Positions 17,674 through 26,553 are shown, counted from the stretch's first letter. The stretch: 64,000 bases of DNA from Gp6-AA45 sp035652075 (GCA_035652075.1 DASREL010000110.1:68049-132048); one strand, 5' to 3'. Notes: generated by a model from the letters alone, not told the origin. A program made the numbers and translations.

Positions 17674-20600
17674 TCACTGCGCGGTGCTTTTCCCACGCGT
17701 AGCGCCGATCTGCTTGAGCAACTCGGCGACGGCGGTGTCGAGCTGAATATCTCTTCCTGAATAGCCCTCCCCCACTGGACGCGTGACCGGCACGTCGACC
17801 GGACGCGGATGCATTTCCATCGGCGTGCCATCGCTCGCGAAGATCTTGAACGACGGCATCCGCAGGTTCGAGCCGTCGATCAACTGCACGCCGCCGGTGT
17901 AGATGATCCATCCGGCCGTTGGCTCGCCGACGACTTTGCCTAACTTCAACGTCCGATACCCTTCGGTGAAGTCCTCGGCGTCCGACAACGAATGCTGATT
18001 CGTGACGAGGATCGTCGGCCGCTCGAGCGCGCGTTGGCCGAGGACCGACCGCGACGACACGGCATCGTATCCACGTCGCATCATGTTGAAGTATCCGCGC
18101 CGCGAGAGGACGTCTATCGCGTAGACATTCACGAATCCGCCGTTGTTGTTGCGCATGTCGATGACGACCCCGTCGCGTGACTGATTCTCGGCGTCGAGAT
18201 CGATCAGCAACTGGTTGAGCGCCGTTTCGGACATGTCATACATGTGCACGTAACCGAGACGCCCGCCGCTCGCCTTCGCGACGTACTCGCGCCGCTGTTC
18301 GACCCACTGCCGATACCGCAGTCCTTTCTCGGTCGTCTGGTTCACCGGCTTGACGACGACGTCGTGCGTCGAGCCGCCGGCGGTCGACGAGACGGCGATC
18401 GAAACGCGGCGATCGATCGTGTGGTCGAGCAGCGCATCCAGATTCGTCCGCGGGCCGATCGTCTGTCCCCCGACGCGGACGAGGAAATCGCCGATCTTGA
18501 TCCCTGCGAGCGCCGCGGGCCCGAGCGGGACGACGTTCGTGATCTTCAGGCGACCGTCCGACTCGAACGCGGCGCGATCGAAATCGACGACGAGACGGCC
18601 GACAGAGGTCTGCGTCGCCGAGGCCGGCGCCGAGATCCCCATGTGCGACGCGTTCAGCTCGCCGAGCATCATCGAGATGATCCGGCGCATCTCGTCTGGC
18701 GTGCGCGAACCGGCGACGCGCGGCTCGTACGCGGCTTTGACCGCGTTCCAGTCGACGCCGTTCATTTTGTCGTCGAAGAACTGATCGCGCAGGTACGTCC
18801 ACGCTTCGTGGAAGGCTTCGAGCTTCTCGCGTTGGAAGTCGACGTCGAGCTCCGCCGTCACAGCGACCGGCTTCGGCTCGCGCCGATCGAGGGTGACGTT
18901 GAAGATGCGGCCGCGATCGAGGTAGACGACCTCTTTGCTGTCGGGTGTGAAGTACGCGCTGCTCTTCGATCCCGCGGTCGAGGTCAACTGGCGCGCGACC
19001 GACGGTTCCTTCGACAGTTCGTCCAGCGAGTAGACGTACAGGTTCTGCTGATTGGCCGCCGATGCGATCATCAGCAGCGTCTTGCCGTCGGGGCTGATCG
19101 TCAACCGATCGACATCGAGGCCCACCGGCAGCGAGCTCGCGCGACGACGAATCTCGTCGAAAACGATCTCCACGTGCGCTGGCGATGGCGGTGTGCGGCT
19201 GACGGGGGGAGCCGCATCCGCAGCGGGCTCGGGCTTCGGCGCTGTCTTCGGCTGTTCGTCCTTGAAGAGATCGCGGAACTGATCCTCGCGGAACTTCGGC
19301 GTGCGCGGAATCAGATCGACGCGAATCGCCTGTCCTGGTTCGGTCCGTTGGCCGCTCTGGAAGATCAGGTACGTCGCGTCTGGACTCCATGCGACCGACC
19401 CGCCGAAACTGTTGGCCAGAAACGTCACCGGCTTCGCGCTCGACGGTCCGCCGTCGACGCTCGCGACCGACACATTCGTGAAGGCTCTCGCGCCGACGGT
19501 CGTAAATGCGATGGATTTCGAATCGGGCGACCAGGCGAAATCACGCTGGTCGGTCATCGGCGGCACGTCGAACACGCCGGTGGCGACGAGCTTCTCCTGC
19601 TTCGACACAGGATCGATCACCCGCAGCTCGCGCGAATCGCGCTCGAACGCGATCCACTTGCCGTCCGGCGAGTAGCGCGGCTGATCGTCGCGACCGCTGC
19701 CGGTCGTGAGCGCTGTTTCCTGCTCGCTGGCGAAATCGTAGAGGAACAGGTGATTCGTGCCGCCTCGATCGGATCGATACGCGAGTCTTCGACTGTCGGG
19801 GGACCACGCGAGTTCCGCCTCGTCACCGGCGCTGTTCGTCAACCGAACCGCATCGCCGCCGTCCTTCGCCGAGGCCGAGAACACCTCGCCGTGGACGATG
19901 AACGCGACTTTCTTCCCGTCTGGCGCGAGCGCCATCTCTCGAATCTGATCGCTGAACGCGCGATGCTCGATCGTCGTCGACGCCGGCGCGCCCCGTAACG
20001 CGATCGGCACTTCTTTCGGCTGACCGCTGGTCGTGTCGACCGTCCAAATGCCGAAGTCGCGCTCGAATGCGATCGTCTTGCCGTCTTTCGTGATCGACGG
20101 CCATAGCACGCGGCCGTCTTTGAACGTGGTGATTGGTTTGGCCGCGTTGCCCTGCGCGAGACCGGTACTCCAAATGTTCTGCGCGCCGCTGCGATCCGAC
20201 ATGAAGAACAGCGTCTTGCCGTCGCCGCCCCACAGGGGCCACGCGTCTTTCGCGCCGCCTGTGGTGACCTGCTGATACACCGGAGACAAGGCGGATCCTT
20301 TGGACCCGGCGTTCACGATCCAGATCTCGCTTTCGTCGAGATGGCTGTGTCCCTTGCGCCACCACTGTGCCGATGCGTTCGCGCGCGCCGAAATCGCGAT
20401 CGCATCGCCGCTCGGTGCCGGGACGCCGAAGTACTCCGTCGCGTAGCGGTCGGCGGCCACCGGCATCGGCATCCCGCCATCCACGTTGACGCGGTACACA
20501 TCGAGCATGCCCGATAGATCGTGGCTGCCGCTCGAGAAGTACACATACTTGCCATCCGGCGACCACCCGCTCACCTGCTCCATCGCATCGTCGAACGTCA

Positions 20601-20901
20601 GCCGCGCGAGGTCGCCGGTTGCCAGCGTCAGGACGTAGACGTCACCGTTGCCGGTGCGTGTCGATGTGAACGCGAGTTTCCTGCCGTCGGGCGAAAACAG
20701 CGGGCGGGACTCGTTGGCGGGATGCGACACGAGCAGCCGCGCATCACCACCACGCGACGGCACTTCCCAGATGTCGCCGCCGCTGACGAATGCGATCGTG
20801 GATCCATCGGGCGAGATGCCCGGTTCGGCGAAGGACGGAAGCGGGCCGCCGGCGTCGGCGAGCGCGAGCACGGCGGCCGCGAGCGCGAGCAGGATTTTCA
20901 T
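17674..20901 (-). CDS. Secreted tricorn-like protease (PD40 propellers + PDZ + S41 core)
   Basis: 1075-residue exported homologue of tricorn protease. After a short signal peptide (MKILLALAAAVLALADA), about a dozen PD40 blades span residues 25-570 (ISPDGSTIAFVSG, FSPDGRKLAFTS, YSPDGKWIAFERD). A proline-rich spacer follows, more blades to about 690, then the C1 segment with LNASHMGI (His753), a PDZ domain (about 770-860) and the S41 core, where TNQHSLSDAEDF holds the predicted nucleophile Ser973 and adjacent Asp974. The Ser-Asp and His positions parallel those of archaeal tricorn, so it is probably active on peptides. It follows a small secreted protein by 9 bases in the sigma/FecR gene string. 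Confidence 0.93.
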   Translation of the reverse strand: MKILLALAAAVLALADAGGPLPSFAEPGISPDGSTIAFVSGGDIWEVPSRGGDARLLVSHPANESRPLFSPDGRKLAFTSTRTGNGDVYVLTLATGDLARLTFDDAMEQVSGWSPDGKYVYFSSGSHDLSGMLDVYRVNVDGGMPMPVAADRYATEYFGVPAPSGDAIAISARANASAQWWRKGHSHLDESEIWIVNAGSKGSALSPVYQQVTTGGAKDAWPLWGGDGKTLFFMSDRSGAQNIWSTGLAQGNAAKPITTFKDGRVLWPSITKDGKTIAFERDFGIWTVDTTSGQPKEVPIALRGAPASTTIEHRAFSDQIREMALAPDGKKVAFIVHGEVFSASAKDGGDAVRLTNSAGDEAELAWSPDSRRLAYRSDRGGTNHLFLYDFASEQETALTTGSGRDDQPRYSPDGKWIAFERDSRELRVIDPVSKQEKLVATGVFDVPPMTDQRDFAWSPDSKSIAFTTVGARAFTNVSVASVDGGPSSAKPVTFLANSFGGSVAWSPDATYLIFQSGQRTEPGQAIRVDLIPRTPKFREDQFRDLFKDEQPKTAPKPEPAADAAPPVSRTPPSPAHVEIVFDEIRRRASSLPVGLDVDRLTISPDGKTLLMIASAANQQNLYVYSLDELSKEPSVARQLTSTAGSKSSAYFTPDSKEVVYLDRGRIFNVTLDRREPKPVAVTAELDVDFQREKLEAFHEAWTYLRDQFFDDKMNGVDWNAVKAAYEPRVAGSRTPDEMRRIISMMLGELNASHMGISAPASATQTSVGRLVVDFDRAAFESDGRLKITNVVPLGPAALAGIKIGDFLVRVGGQTIGPRTNLDALLDHTIDRRVSIAVSSTAGGSTHDVVVKPVNQTTEKGLRYRQWVEQRREYVAKASGGRLGYVHMYDMSETALNQLLIDLDAENQSRDGVVIDMRNNNGGFVNVYAIDVLSRRGYFNMMRRGYDAVSSRSVLGQRALERPTILVTNQHSLSDAEDFTEGYRTLKLGKVVGEPTAGWIIYTGGVQLIDGSNLRMPSFKIFASDGTPMEMHPRPVDVPVTRPVGEGYSGRDIQLDTAVAELLKQIGATRGKSTAQ

Positions 20902-20910
20902 CCCGCCATC

Positions 20911-21375
20911 TTACCGACCGGACACCCGCGACGCCATGGAGCTTTTCGCAAAATGATCGACGGACGGCAACGTCTTGAAGACCGGCGCCGCCTGACGATA
21001 CGTCTCGACGAGGTAATCGAAATCGAAACTCGCGACTGGCGCGAACGATGGCGTGGCCGTGCGCGCACGTTCGTCGATGCGCGAGAGAAGCGCGGCGCCG
21101 AGTCCCGGTTTCGTCGACGCGTAGATCGTCGCCCGACGCAGCGTCTCCATGTGCACGATGATGGGCGCCTCGGGAGTCAGCAGCGCGAGTGTGTCGTCGA
21201 CGAGCTTCGACGTGTCGTATGTGGGATCGATATCCTGCCACCCTTTGCTGCCCATCGGCAGCGTCTTCGCGCCATGCGTGTCGAATGGGAAGCAGATGAG
21301 CGGTGGTCCTGCGAGCACGGGCACTGCGGTCAACAGCACGAGCGAAGCCACAGCAGCGAATGCGAATCGGATCAT
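20911..21375 (-). CDS. Small secreted protein of unknown function
   Basis: 154 residues with a clear signal peptide (MIRFAFAAVASLVLLTAVPVLAG). The mature part begins PPLICFPFDTHGAKTLPMG and is mostly helical. I recognise no family. Translation should start at the ATG at 21375, which has a strong Shine-Dalgarno (AGGAGG, 5-base spacer) that can be masked in a hairpin. It lies between the FecR-like gene (55 bases upstream) and the tricorn-like gene (9 bases downstream). Confidence 0.75.
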   Translation of the reverse strand: MIRFAFAAVASLVLLTAVPVLAGPPLICFPFDTHGAKTLPMGSKGWQDIDPTYDTSKLVDDTLALLTPEAPIIVHMETLRRATIYASTKPGLGAALLSRIDERARTATPSFAPVASFDFDYLVETYRQAAPVFKTLPSVDHFAKSSMASRVSGR

Positions 21376-21377
21376 AC

Positions 21378-21404
21378 GGCCCTCCTGTTTGAGAGGACGG
21401 CCGG
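21378..21404 (-). promoter_or_regulatory. Hairpin overlapping the ribosome binding site of the small secreted protein
   Basis: On the minus strand GGCCGTCCT and AGGAGGGCC flank a short loop and pair with one mismatch. The downstream arm contains the AGGAGG Shine-Dalgarno of the gene starting at 21375. It could limit translation or act as a weak processing/termination signal. Confidence 0.4.
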
Positions 21405-21430
21405 TGACAGCTTTTGTTATCCCGCCTCCG

Positions 21431-22459
21431 CTACCGCTTCGACGTGGCGAGCCAGGATCTCCAGAACGTCACGTCGCCGAGTTCGAGCGATTCCCACCAC
21501 GCATCGAGCGCCGCGCGATCGAGACGCAGGACTGCGTCTTTCGTGACCCCCGTTGGCGGCGGAATGCGCGCCGCCAGCGCGGCGAAGACATCACCGCGAT
21601 CGCGCGCATCGACGCGCGAGAGCAGGTGCCACAACGTCAGCGCGTCGCGGTGATGCGCTTCGCGGAACACGGTCTGCAGCGCCTCGGGCCGAACCTCGGC
21701 GCGACCGAAATCGAATCGATCGAGCGCCGCATGAAACGCGGGCGTCGCATCGTCGAACGACGGCGTGCCTGGACCGTAGACGGCGTTCATCGACGAGGAT
21801 GCGCCGCCGGGAACGAACGATTCGCGTCCGTGGGATTCGAACGCGACCCAGCCGACGTCGACCGACAGACGTCCCGATCCTTCGTCGTCGACGTGCAGCG
21901 TGTACTCACAACCGAGATCGGTGGCCGTCGCCGACGGCGTGTCGACGACGAACTGTCCGGGTGGTGCCGTGATGATGGCGTGGATCGTGCCGCGTTGCAG
22001 TGAGAGTTGATGATGATCGGCGCTCGTCTCGACAAAGCGCACGCGCGAGTTCGGTTCGACGGTGACGTTGCCGATCGCGCCGACGGCGATGCGCGCGCGC
22101 GACGACGCATCGGTCGTCAGCGTCTGACCGACGGCGAGCTTTGCCGATGCCGCGACGGCATGTGCGCCGACGCGGGGCGATCCGTTCAGCGCGTTGACTT
22201 CCCACGACGCCGCCGGCGTGCGCCACACGACGGACACCGCCAACGTCACGACCGCCGCCATTGCGGCCAGTGGCCCCCATGCGCGTACGTAGTGTCCGCC
22301 TTTAGGCGGACCTTCGGCCCCGCCCCGGCGGATGTAGGGCGGGTCTTTTTGGACCCACCGGGGACGGTCGTTGTATCGCAGCGGCGCGAGCGCGCGCTCG
22401 AGTCGCTGGACCTCCGGATCCGGCGTCCCCGATCCGTCCCACAGATAGTCGTCGCTCAT
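21431..22459 (-). CDS. FecR-domain membrane protein, probable partner of the adjacent ECF sigma factor
   Basis: 342-residue single-pass protein. Residues 1-60 are cytoplasmic, a helix lies at about 62-82 (WGPLAAMAAVVTLAVSVVW), and the periplasmic part contains a FecR-like beta domain (RVGAHAVAASAKLAVGQTL ... QLSLQRGTIHAII ... FVVDTPSATATDLG). The start overlaps the sigma-factor stop (ATGA), so the two are translationally coupled, as expected for an anti-sigma/sigma pair. The cytoplasmic segment at residues 34-58 is encoded by two REP-like repeats read in frame (WVQKDPPYIRRG and GPPKGGHYV), so it is probably a low-conservation linker. Signal unknown. Confidence 0.85.
   Translation of the reverse strand: MSDDYLWDGSGTPDPEVQRLERALAPLRYNDRPRWVQKDPPYIRRGGAEGPPKGGHYVRAWGPLAAMAAVVTLAVSVVWRTPAASWEVNALNGSPRVGAHAVAASAKLAVGQTLTTDASSRARIAVGAIGNVTVEPNSRVRFVETSADHHQLSLQRGTIHAIITAPPGQFVVDTPSATATDLGCEYTLHVDDEGSGRLSVDVGWVAFESHGRESFVPGGASSSMNAVYGPGTPSFDDATPAFHAALDRFDFGRAEVRPEALQTVFREAHHRDALTLWHLLSRVDARDRGDVFAALAARIPPPTGVTKDAVLRLDRAALDAWWESLELGDVTFWRSWLATSKR
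22289..22312 (+). repeat. REP-like palindrome, family C, inside the FecR-like gene
   Basis: GTAG, T, then a perfect hairpin GTCCGCC-TTTA-GGCGGAC (22294-22311). Read in frame on the minus strand it encodes GPPKGGHYV in the linker before the membrane helix. Confidence 0.75.
22334..22357 (+). repeat. REP-like palindrome, family B variant, inside the FecR-like gene
   Basis: GTAG followed by a GGGTC-N6-GACCC hairpin (22341-22356), read in frame on the minus strand as part of WVQKDPPYI. It is only about 20 bases from the family C copy in the same gene. Confidence 0.65.
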
Positions 22460-22914
22460 GCCTTGCTTCCCAGCACTTCGCGAAGCATCGTCATGCCTCG
22501 GTGCAGATTCACGCGAACGGATCCCGGGGTGAGGCCGGTCTTGGCCGCAATCTCGTCACCGGTCATTCCTTCGACAAGACGCATCATGAGCGTTTCGCGA
22601 TATGCCTCCGGCAGGCGGCGAATGGCGTCGAGCGCCGCGAGCGTCTCCGACTCGATCGGGTCGCCGCCGGGTACCTCGTCTGGCAACGCCGTTTCTTCGC
22701 GCCGCCGACGCAGGTGATCGATCGCACGGTTGCGCGCAATGGTCCCGAGCCAGCCGCCGAAGGCCGCCGGATCGCGGACGGTGTTGATGCGCTTGAACGC
22801 GATCAGGAACACGTCCTGCACGAGGTCGTCGACCTCCGCGCGGGGCACGCGGCCGAGCAGGATGGCGTGGACCATTCGCGCGTAGTCGGCGTAGAGATGG
22901 TCACTCCACTCCAC
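22456..22914 (-). CDS. ECF-type RNA polymerase sigma factor
   Basis: 152-residue sigma-70 family factor with region 2 (HAILLGRVPRAEVDDLVQDVFLIAFKRI, WLGTIARNRAIDHLRRRR) and region 4 (LPEAYRETLMMRLVEGMTGDEIAAKTGLTPGSVRVNLHRGM). GTG start at 22914. It is coupled by an ATGA overlap to the FecR-like gene, suggesting sigma/anti-sigma control at the membrane. Targets probably include its own operon (sigma, FecR, secreted protein, tricorn). An imperfect palindromic repeat region lies just upstream. Confidence 0.94.
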   Translation of the reverse strand: MEWSDHLYADYARMVHAILLGRVPRAEVDDLVQDVFLIAFKRINTVRDPAAFGGWLGTIARNRAIDHLRRRREETALPDEVPGGDPIESETLAALDAIRRLPEAYRETLMMRLVEGMTGDEIAAKTGLTPGSVRVNLHRGMTMLREVLGSKA

Positions 22915-22954
22915 CGGCTACTCAGAATGACGGAGTGAAAAGCACGGATGTTAA

Positions 22955-23043
22955 CCATGGCAGATGGCAAATGGCTCATGGCTAATGGATGTACCCGGCC
23001 AGGTACGTCCATCGGCCATCTGCCATTTGCCACTTGCCATGAT
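22955..23043. repeat. Long imperfect palindrome of GGCAGATGGCAAATGGC-type repeats
   Basis: About 90 bases: a left arm built of ATGGCAGATGGCAAATGGC-like words (22957-22988), a central palindromic GTACC...GGTAC core (22991-23006) and a right arm GCCATCTGCCATTTGCCA (23015-23032) that can pair with the left. It fills the gap between the S9 peptidase stop and the sigma-factor start, and could act as a terminator for the former and lie in the promoter region of the latter. Confidence 0.65.
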
Positions 23044-25871
23044 CACCGTTGATCCGTCGTCTTTTTCGCCGGCGTCAGCGTTTGCTTCCCCTTCTCGAGG
23101 TACGGGACGCCGTGCTCCATCCAGTCGGGCTTCGGCGCGCCGAGGAAGAAGTAATCGAAGTACTGCGCCATCGCGATCGTCCAGTGCTTCTGATTTTCGC
23201 GCTGCCGCAGCCCGTGCTTTTCGCCGTTGTAGGTAAACATGTACGCCTCTTTGCCGAGGCGACGCATCGCGGTGAAGAACTGGATCCCCTGCTGCCACGG
23301 CACCGCATCGTCTTCATCGTTCGCCATCGTCAGGTACGGCGTGTGGATCTTTTCGATCCAGAAGAGCGGTGAGTTCTCGATGTAGAGCGCCGGATTCTGC
23401 CACGGCGGCACGCCGATGCGGCTTTGCGTCCTTTCGTACTGGAACGCGCGAGACATGCCGGTGCCCCAGCGGATGCCGCCGTAGCCGCCGAACATGTCGT
23501 CGACGGCGGCGCCGGCTTCGACGGCGCGGAAGATGTTCGTCTGCGTGATCATGTACGCGATCTGATACCCGCCCCAGCTATGGCCCTGGATGCCGATCCG
23601 CTGCGGATCGACGAAGCTGCCCATCGACTCCACTTTCTGGATCGCCGGGAGCACGCACTTCAACGCGCTCTGACCCGGATAGCCGATGTCGTACACGATG
23701 TCCGGCTGCAGGATGATGTAGCCGTTGCTCACGTAGCGCGTGACGTTGATGCTGCTGCCGCCCGGCGCCGGCGCGACGTACCGGTGCAAGTTCTGCGTCA
23801 ACTGCTCGTAGATGTACACGAGCATCGGGTACTTCTTGTTGGGATCGAAGTTCTCCGGTTTCGTCAGAATCGCCTTCAGGTGCTTGCCGTCGGCGTTGAC
23901 GTAGTCGATCAGTTCCGACGTGCCCCAGTTGTATTCCGCCTGCTGGGGATTCGCGTCGCTCACCTTTTTCATGTCGGTGAACGAGCCGCTCGAAATCCAG
24001 ATGTTCGGAAATTCTTCGAAGCGCGACAGCGTGAACGCGTACACGTCGGCGTCGCGCGCCTTCAGCGGGACGCCAAACTGCTTGTCGAGCATCGCGAGCT
24101 TCTGCGGATCGGCGGTCGCGTTGATCGTCACGCGGTAGATGCCGCTGGCTTTGGTGCGATCGTCGGTCGCCGACAACAGCACGGGACGCGTTGACGACAC
24201 GCTCGGCGGATCCGGACGCCGCTGGCGCAGACCTTCTTCGTTCTCGGTCGATTCCTGCGCCGGCTCGGTCCGCGCGTACCGGAACACGATCTCGTTCTTG
24301 CGTCCGGCGCCGTTGGTAACGTTTCGACCGCCGCTGCCGTCGGTGTTCACCGACCAGATGTCGTACCGGTCGTACAGCAAGACCGCTTTGTCGCCGTCCA
24401 CCCACCCAGCGACGCCGTACGGCTGCGGATAATCGGGATGATCGTCGGTCTCGCTCTGGAATTTCACGCCAAGCTTGCCGGTGAGGTTGGTCTTGGCGCC
24501 GTCGGCGCGCACGACGTACCAGTTGTTGTCGTGCTGATCGAAGTACAGAACGACATTACCGCTCGGCGCGAGATACGCCTGGAATCGCGCCTCGTTCAGA
24601 ATCTTCTGCCGCGATCCGTCCGCGAGCTTCACCATGTAGTAGTCGTCGTAGGCGCCGTCCCACGAGATCAGCTGGCGGTACGGCACGTCCGACACACCGA
24701 GCGCGCGCTCTTTGTTGTCGTTCGTGCGGACGTCGGGCATGTCCGCTGACGCGAGCTGCGTGAACGTCTTGTCGGCGATGCTCACGACCGCGCGATAGTT
24801 GCGCTTCTTCTCTTCCTCGGCGCGCACCTTCTGCATCGGCTGCAGTTCCGGATCCTTGTAGTTCCAGATGTCCACCTGGATGGCGTCCGGATTCGGCTCG
24901 GCATCGACATGCGGCGGCGCGGTGCCGAAGAACAGTCGAGACCCATCCTTCGAAAACTCGACACGGCCGAACTCGCTGACCGTCAGCGAGGCATTTACGG
25001 GCACCGGCATCGCGCTCGCCGTATCCGTCCTCGTCGCCCAGTGATAGAGCTTGTAGACCGGCACGGGCGACTTGAACTCGTCGCGATCGCTGATGAACGC
25101 CGCCTGCGAGCCCGTGCTGTCGAACGTGAACGACTTGTAGTTCCCTTCGCCCGTCAGCAGCGTCTTGCGCGCGCCGGTCGCGAGCCCGCGGGCGTACGCG
25201 CCGTCCTTGGCCGCCGCCTTCGACGTGACCCCGTAGGCCACCCACGCGCCGTTCTTGCTGATCGCGTAGTCGCTGACGTCGGCGACCGTCGTCACGGCGC
25301 CGGAGTAGAGATCGCGAATCACGAGATCGGTGCCGGTCGTTTTTCTCGGCCGCACTTTCGGAACCGCGGGCGGCGGATTTTCTGCGACGAGGTACACGAC
25401 GACCTGCGGCGTTTCCTCTGCGATATGGAAGCTCTTCACGTGCTCGGCGGCGACGGTCACCTGGCCGTTCGACAGGTTGATGTAGCCGACGCCGGCTTTC
25501 GGCATCTCCTCCGGCTTCTTCTTCGCCTTGCGTGCCTTGTCGACATCGGCGCGTAATGGCGCGACCGAGAACAACACGAAATGGTTGTCGGAGGTGATTT
25601 GCGGATCGCGCCCGCGTGGCGCGCGGAACTCCGCGTTCGTTTTCAGGTTGCGGACGACGAGCTCGCCGTCGGCGTCCTGAGGGACGAGCGCGTACGCGAG
25701 CCAGACGCCGTCGGACGAGAGCTTCGTTCCCTGAATCGACTTCCACGTGTCGTAGACATCGTGGGTGATCGGTTTTTTCGTTTGACCGTAGGCAGGCCTC
25801 ACGGCCTGCGCTACACACGCAACGAAGACGATCGCTGTGACGATCGGTGCCCGCCAACGCCGTGCGCGCAT
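23043..25871 (-). CDS. Secreted S9-family prolyl-oligopeptidase-type serine peptidase
   Basis: 942-residue exported peptidase with signal peptide (APIVTAIVFVACVAQA), a long N-terminal beta-propeller (about 40-600) and a C-terminal alpha/beta-hydrolase domain. The nucleophile is Ser765 in GIQGHSWGGYQ, the acid lies in MANDEDDAVPW (near 849), and the base is His886 in NGEKHGLRQ. All three are present, so activity on short peptides outside the cytoplasm is expected. Residues 20-27 (VAQAVRPA), at the signal cleavage region, are encoded by a REP-like element. It follows the secreted protein gene at 25881 by 9 bases at the end of the purE-purK gene string. Confidence 0.94.
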   Translation of the reverse strand: MRARRWRAPIVTAIVFVACVAQAVRPAYGQTKKPITHDVYDTWKSIQGTKLSSDGVWLAYALVPQDADGELVVRNLKTNAEFRAPRGRDPQITSDNHFVLFSVAPLRADVDKARKAKKKPEEMPKAGVGYINLSNGQVTVAAEHVKSFHIAEETPQVVVYLVAENPPPAVPKVRPRKTTGTDLVIRDLYSGAVTTVADVSDYAISKNGAWVAYGVTSKAAAKDGAYARGLATGARKTLLTGEGNYKSFTFDSTGSQAAFISDRDEFKSPVPVYKLYHWATRTDTASAMPVPVNASLTVSEFGRVEFSKDGSRLFFGTAPPHVDAEPNPDAIQVDIWNYKDPELQPMQKVRAEEEKKRNYRAVVSIADKTFTQLASADMPDVRTNDNKERALGVSDVPYRQLISWDGAYDDYYMVKLADGSRQKILNEARFQAYLAPSGNVVLYFDQHDNNWYVVRADGAKTNLTGKLGVKFQSETDDHPDYPQPYGVAGWVDGDKAVLLYDRYDIWSVNTDGSGGRNVTNGAGRKNEIVFRYARTEPAQESTENEEGLRQRRPDPPSVSSTRPVLLSATDDRTKASGIYRVTINATADPQKLAMLDKQFGVPLKARDADVYAFTLSRFEEFPNIWISSGSFTDMKKVSDANPQQAEYNWGTSELIDYVNADGKHLKAILTKPENFDPNKKYPMLVYIYEQLTQNLHRYVAPAPGGSSINVTRYVSNGYIILQPDIVYDIGYPGQSALKCVLPAIQKVESMGSFVDPQRIGIQGHSWGGYQIAYMITQTNIFRAVEAGAAVDDMFGGYGGIRWGTGMSRAFQYERTQSRIGVPPWQNPALYIENSPLFWIEKIHTPYLTMANDEDDAVPWQQGIQFFTAMRRLGKEAYMFTYNGEKHGLRQRENQKHWTIAMAQYFDYFFLGAPKPDWMEHGVPYLEKGKQTLTPAKKTTDQR
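25788..25814 (-). repeat. REP-like palindrome, family A, inside the S9 peptidase signal peptide
   Basis: Minus strand GTAGC then hairpin GCAGGCC-N4-GGCCTGC (arms 25803-25809 and 25792-25798). Read as GTA GCG CAG GCC, giving VAQAVRPA at residues 20-27, the same register as the copy in the BNR-protein gene. Confidence 0.8.
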
Positions 25872-25880
25872 AGGTACCTC

Positions 25881-26543
25881 TTAGAGTGGTGGAAGCTTTG
25901 GATTGCCGACGTGTTGCCCGTTGATGATCTCGTACTCGTAGGTCATCTTGAACGTGGAGCGACCCGCGATCAGCACGTGCGCGACCGACTCGATCGATAT
26001 CGGGACGCGCACACCGGAGATTTTCTCGTAGCGGCGGACGATCTCGACGCGACGCGTCCAGAACGACGGTGGCTTCGACAGCTTGCCCTCGATGCGTCGC
26101 AGCTCGCCTTCATCCTCGACGTAGATCGCCCCTTCGACCAGCAGCGTGTCCTTGCGTTTCGGTGTGATCGCGACCTGGTGGAGCCCTTCGCCGGTCGGTA
26201 CCGGGTCGCGGAAGATGTAGTTCTCCGGCGTCACCGACGCCTTCTGCGGCTCGCGCGCCGCCCAGATCTTCTGCTCGCCGTCGAGCGCCGCGCGCAGGAC
26301 GTGGTTGCGAATGTAGCTGTTGCCGCCCTCGGCCACGATTTCGTACCGGAGTCCGCGCTGCTCGTCGAACTCGGTCCAGGCATCCATCCATGCTCTCGCG
26401 CCGAAATGCGGATTGCTCGCTTCGAGATGACGCAGCGCGCGATACGCGACGGTGGCGGTTTCGCCGCGGGCGAGGAACCGCTGCAGCGCCGCATTTTGGA
26501 CGGTCGCGACAGAGAGCGCCGCTACGAACAGGATGGACTTGAT
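25881..26543 (-). CDS. Secreted protein, paralogue of the upstream gene; probable non-AUG start
   Basis: About 220 residues, unknown function. Homology to the neighbouring 231-residue paralogue runs well upstream of the first ATG (26387): the upstream frame encodes a signal peptide (KSILFVAALSVATVQNAA), then LQRFLARGE and YRALRHLEASNPHF, matching VQRFLALPD and VRALRHLEAHNDKF. No ATG, GTG or TTG exists in frame between the upstream stop and 26387. Candidates are ATC at 26543 (used here, giving ATC-AAG-TCC) or CTG at 26531. The mature domain contains AEGGNSYIRNHVLRAAL and a C-terminal SIESVAHVLIAGRSTFKMTYEYE. It begins about 10 bases after the paralogue stop, so translational coupling may help initiation. 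Confidence 0.75.
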   Translation of the reverse strand: MKSILFVAALSVATVQNAALQRFLARGETATVAYRALRHLEASNPHFGARAWMDAWTEFDEQRGLRYEIVAEGGNSYIRNHVLRAALDGEQKIWAAREPQKASVTPENYIFRDPVPTGEGLHQVAITPKRKDTLLVEGAIYVEDEGELRRIEGKLSKPPSFWTRRVEIVRRYEKISGVRVPISIESVAHVLIAGRSTFKMTYEYEIINGQHVGNPKLPPL

Positions 26544-26553
26544 GCGGGGGATT

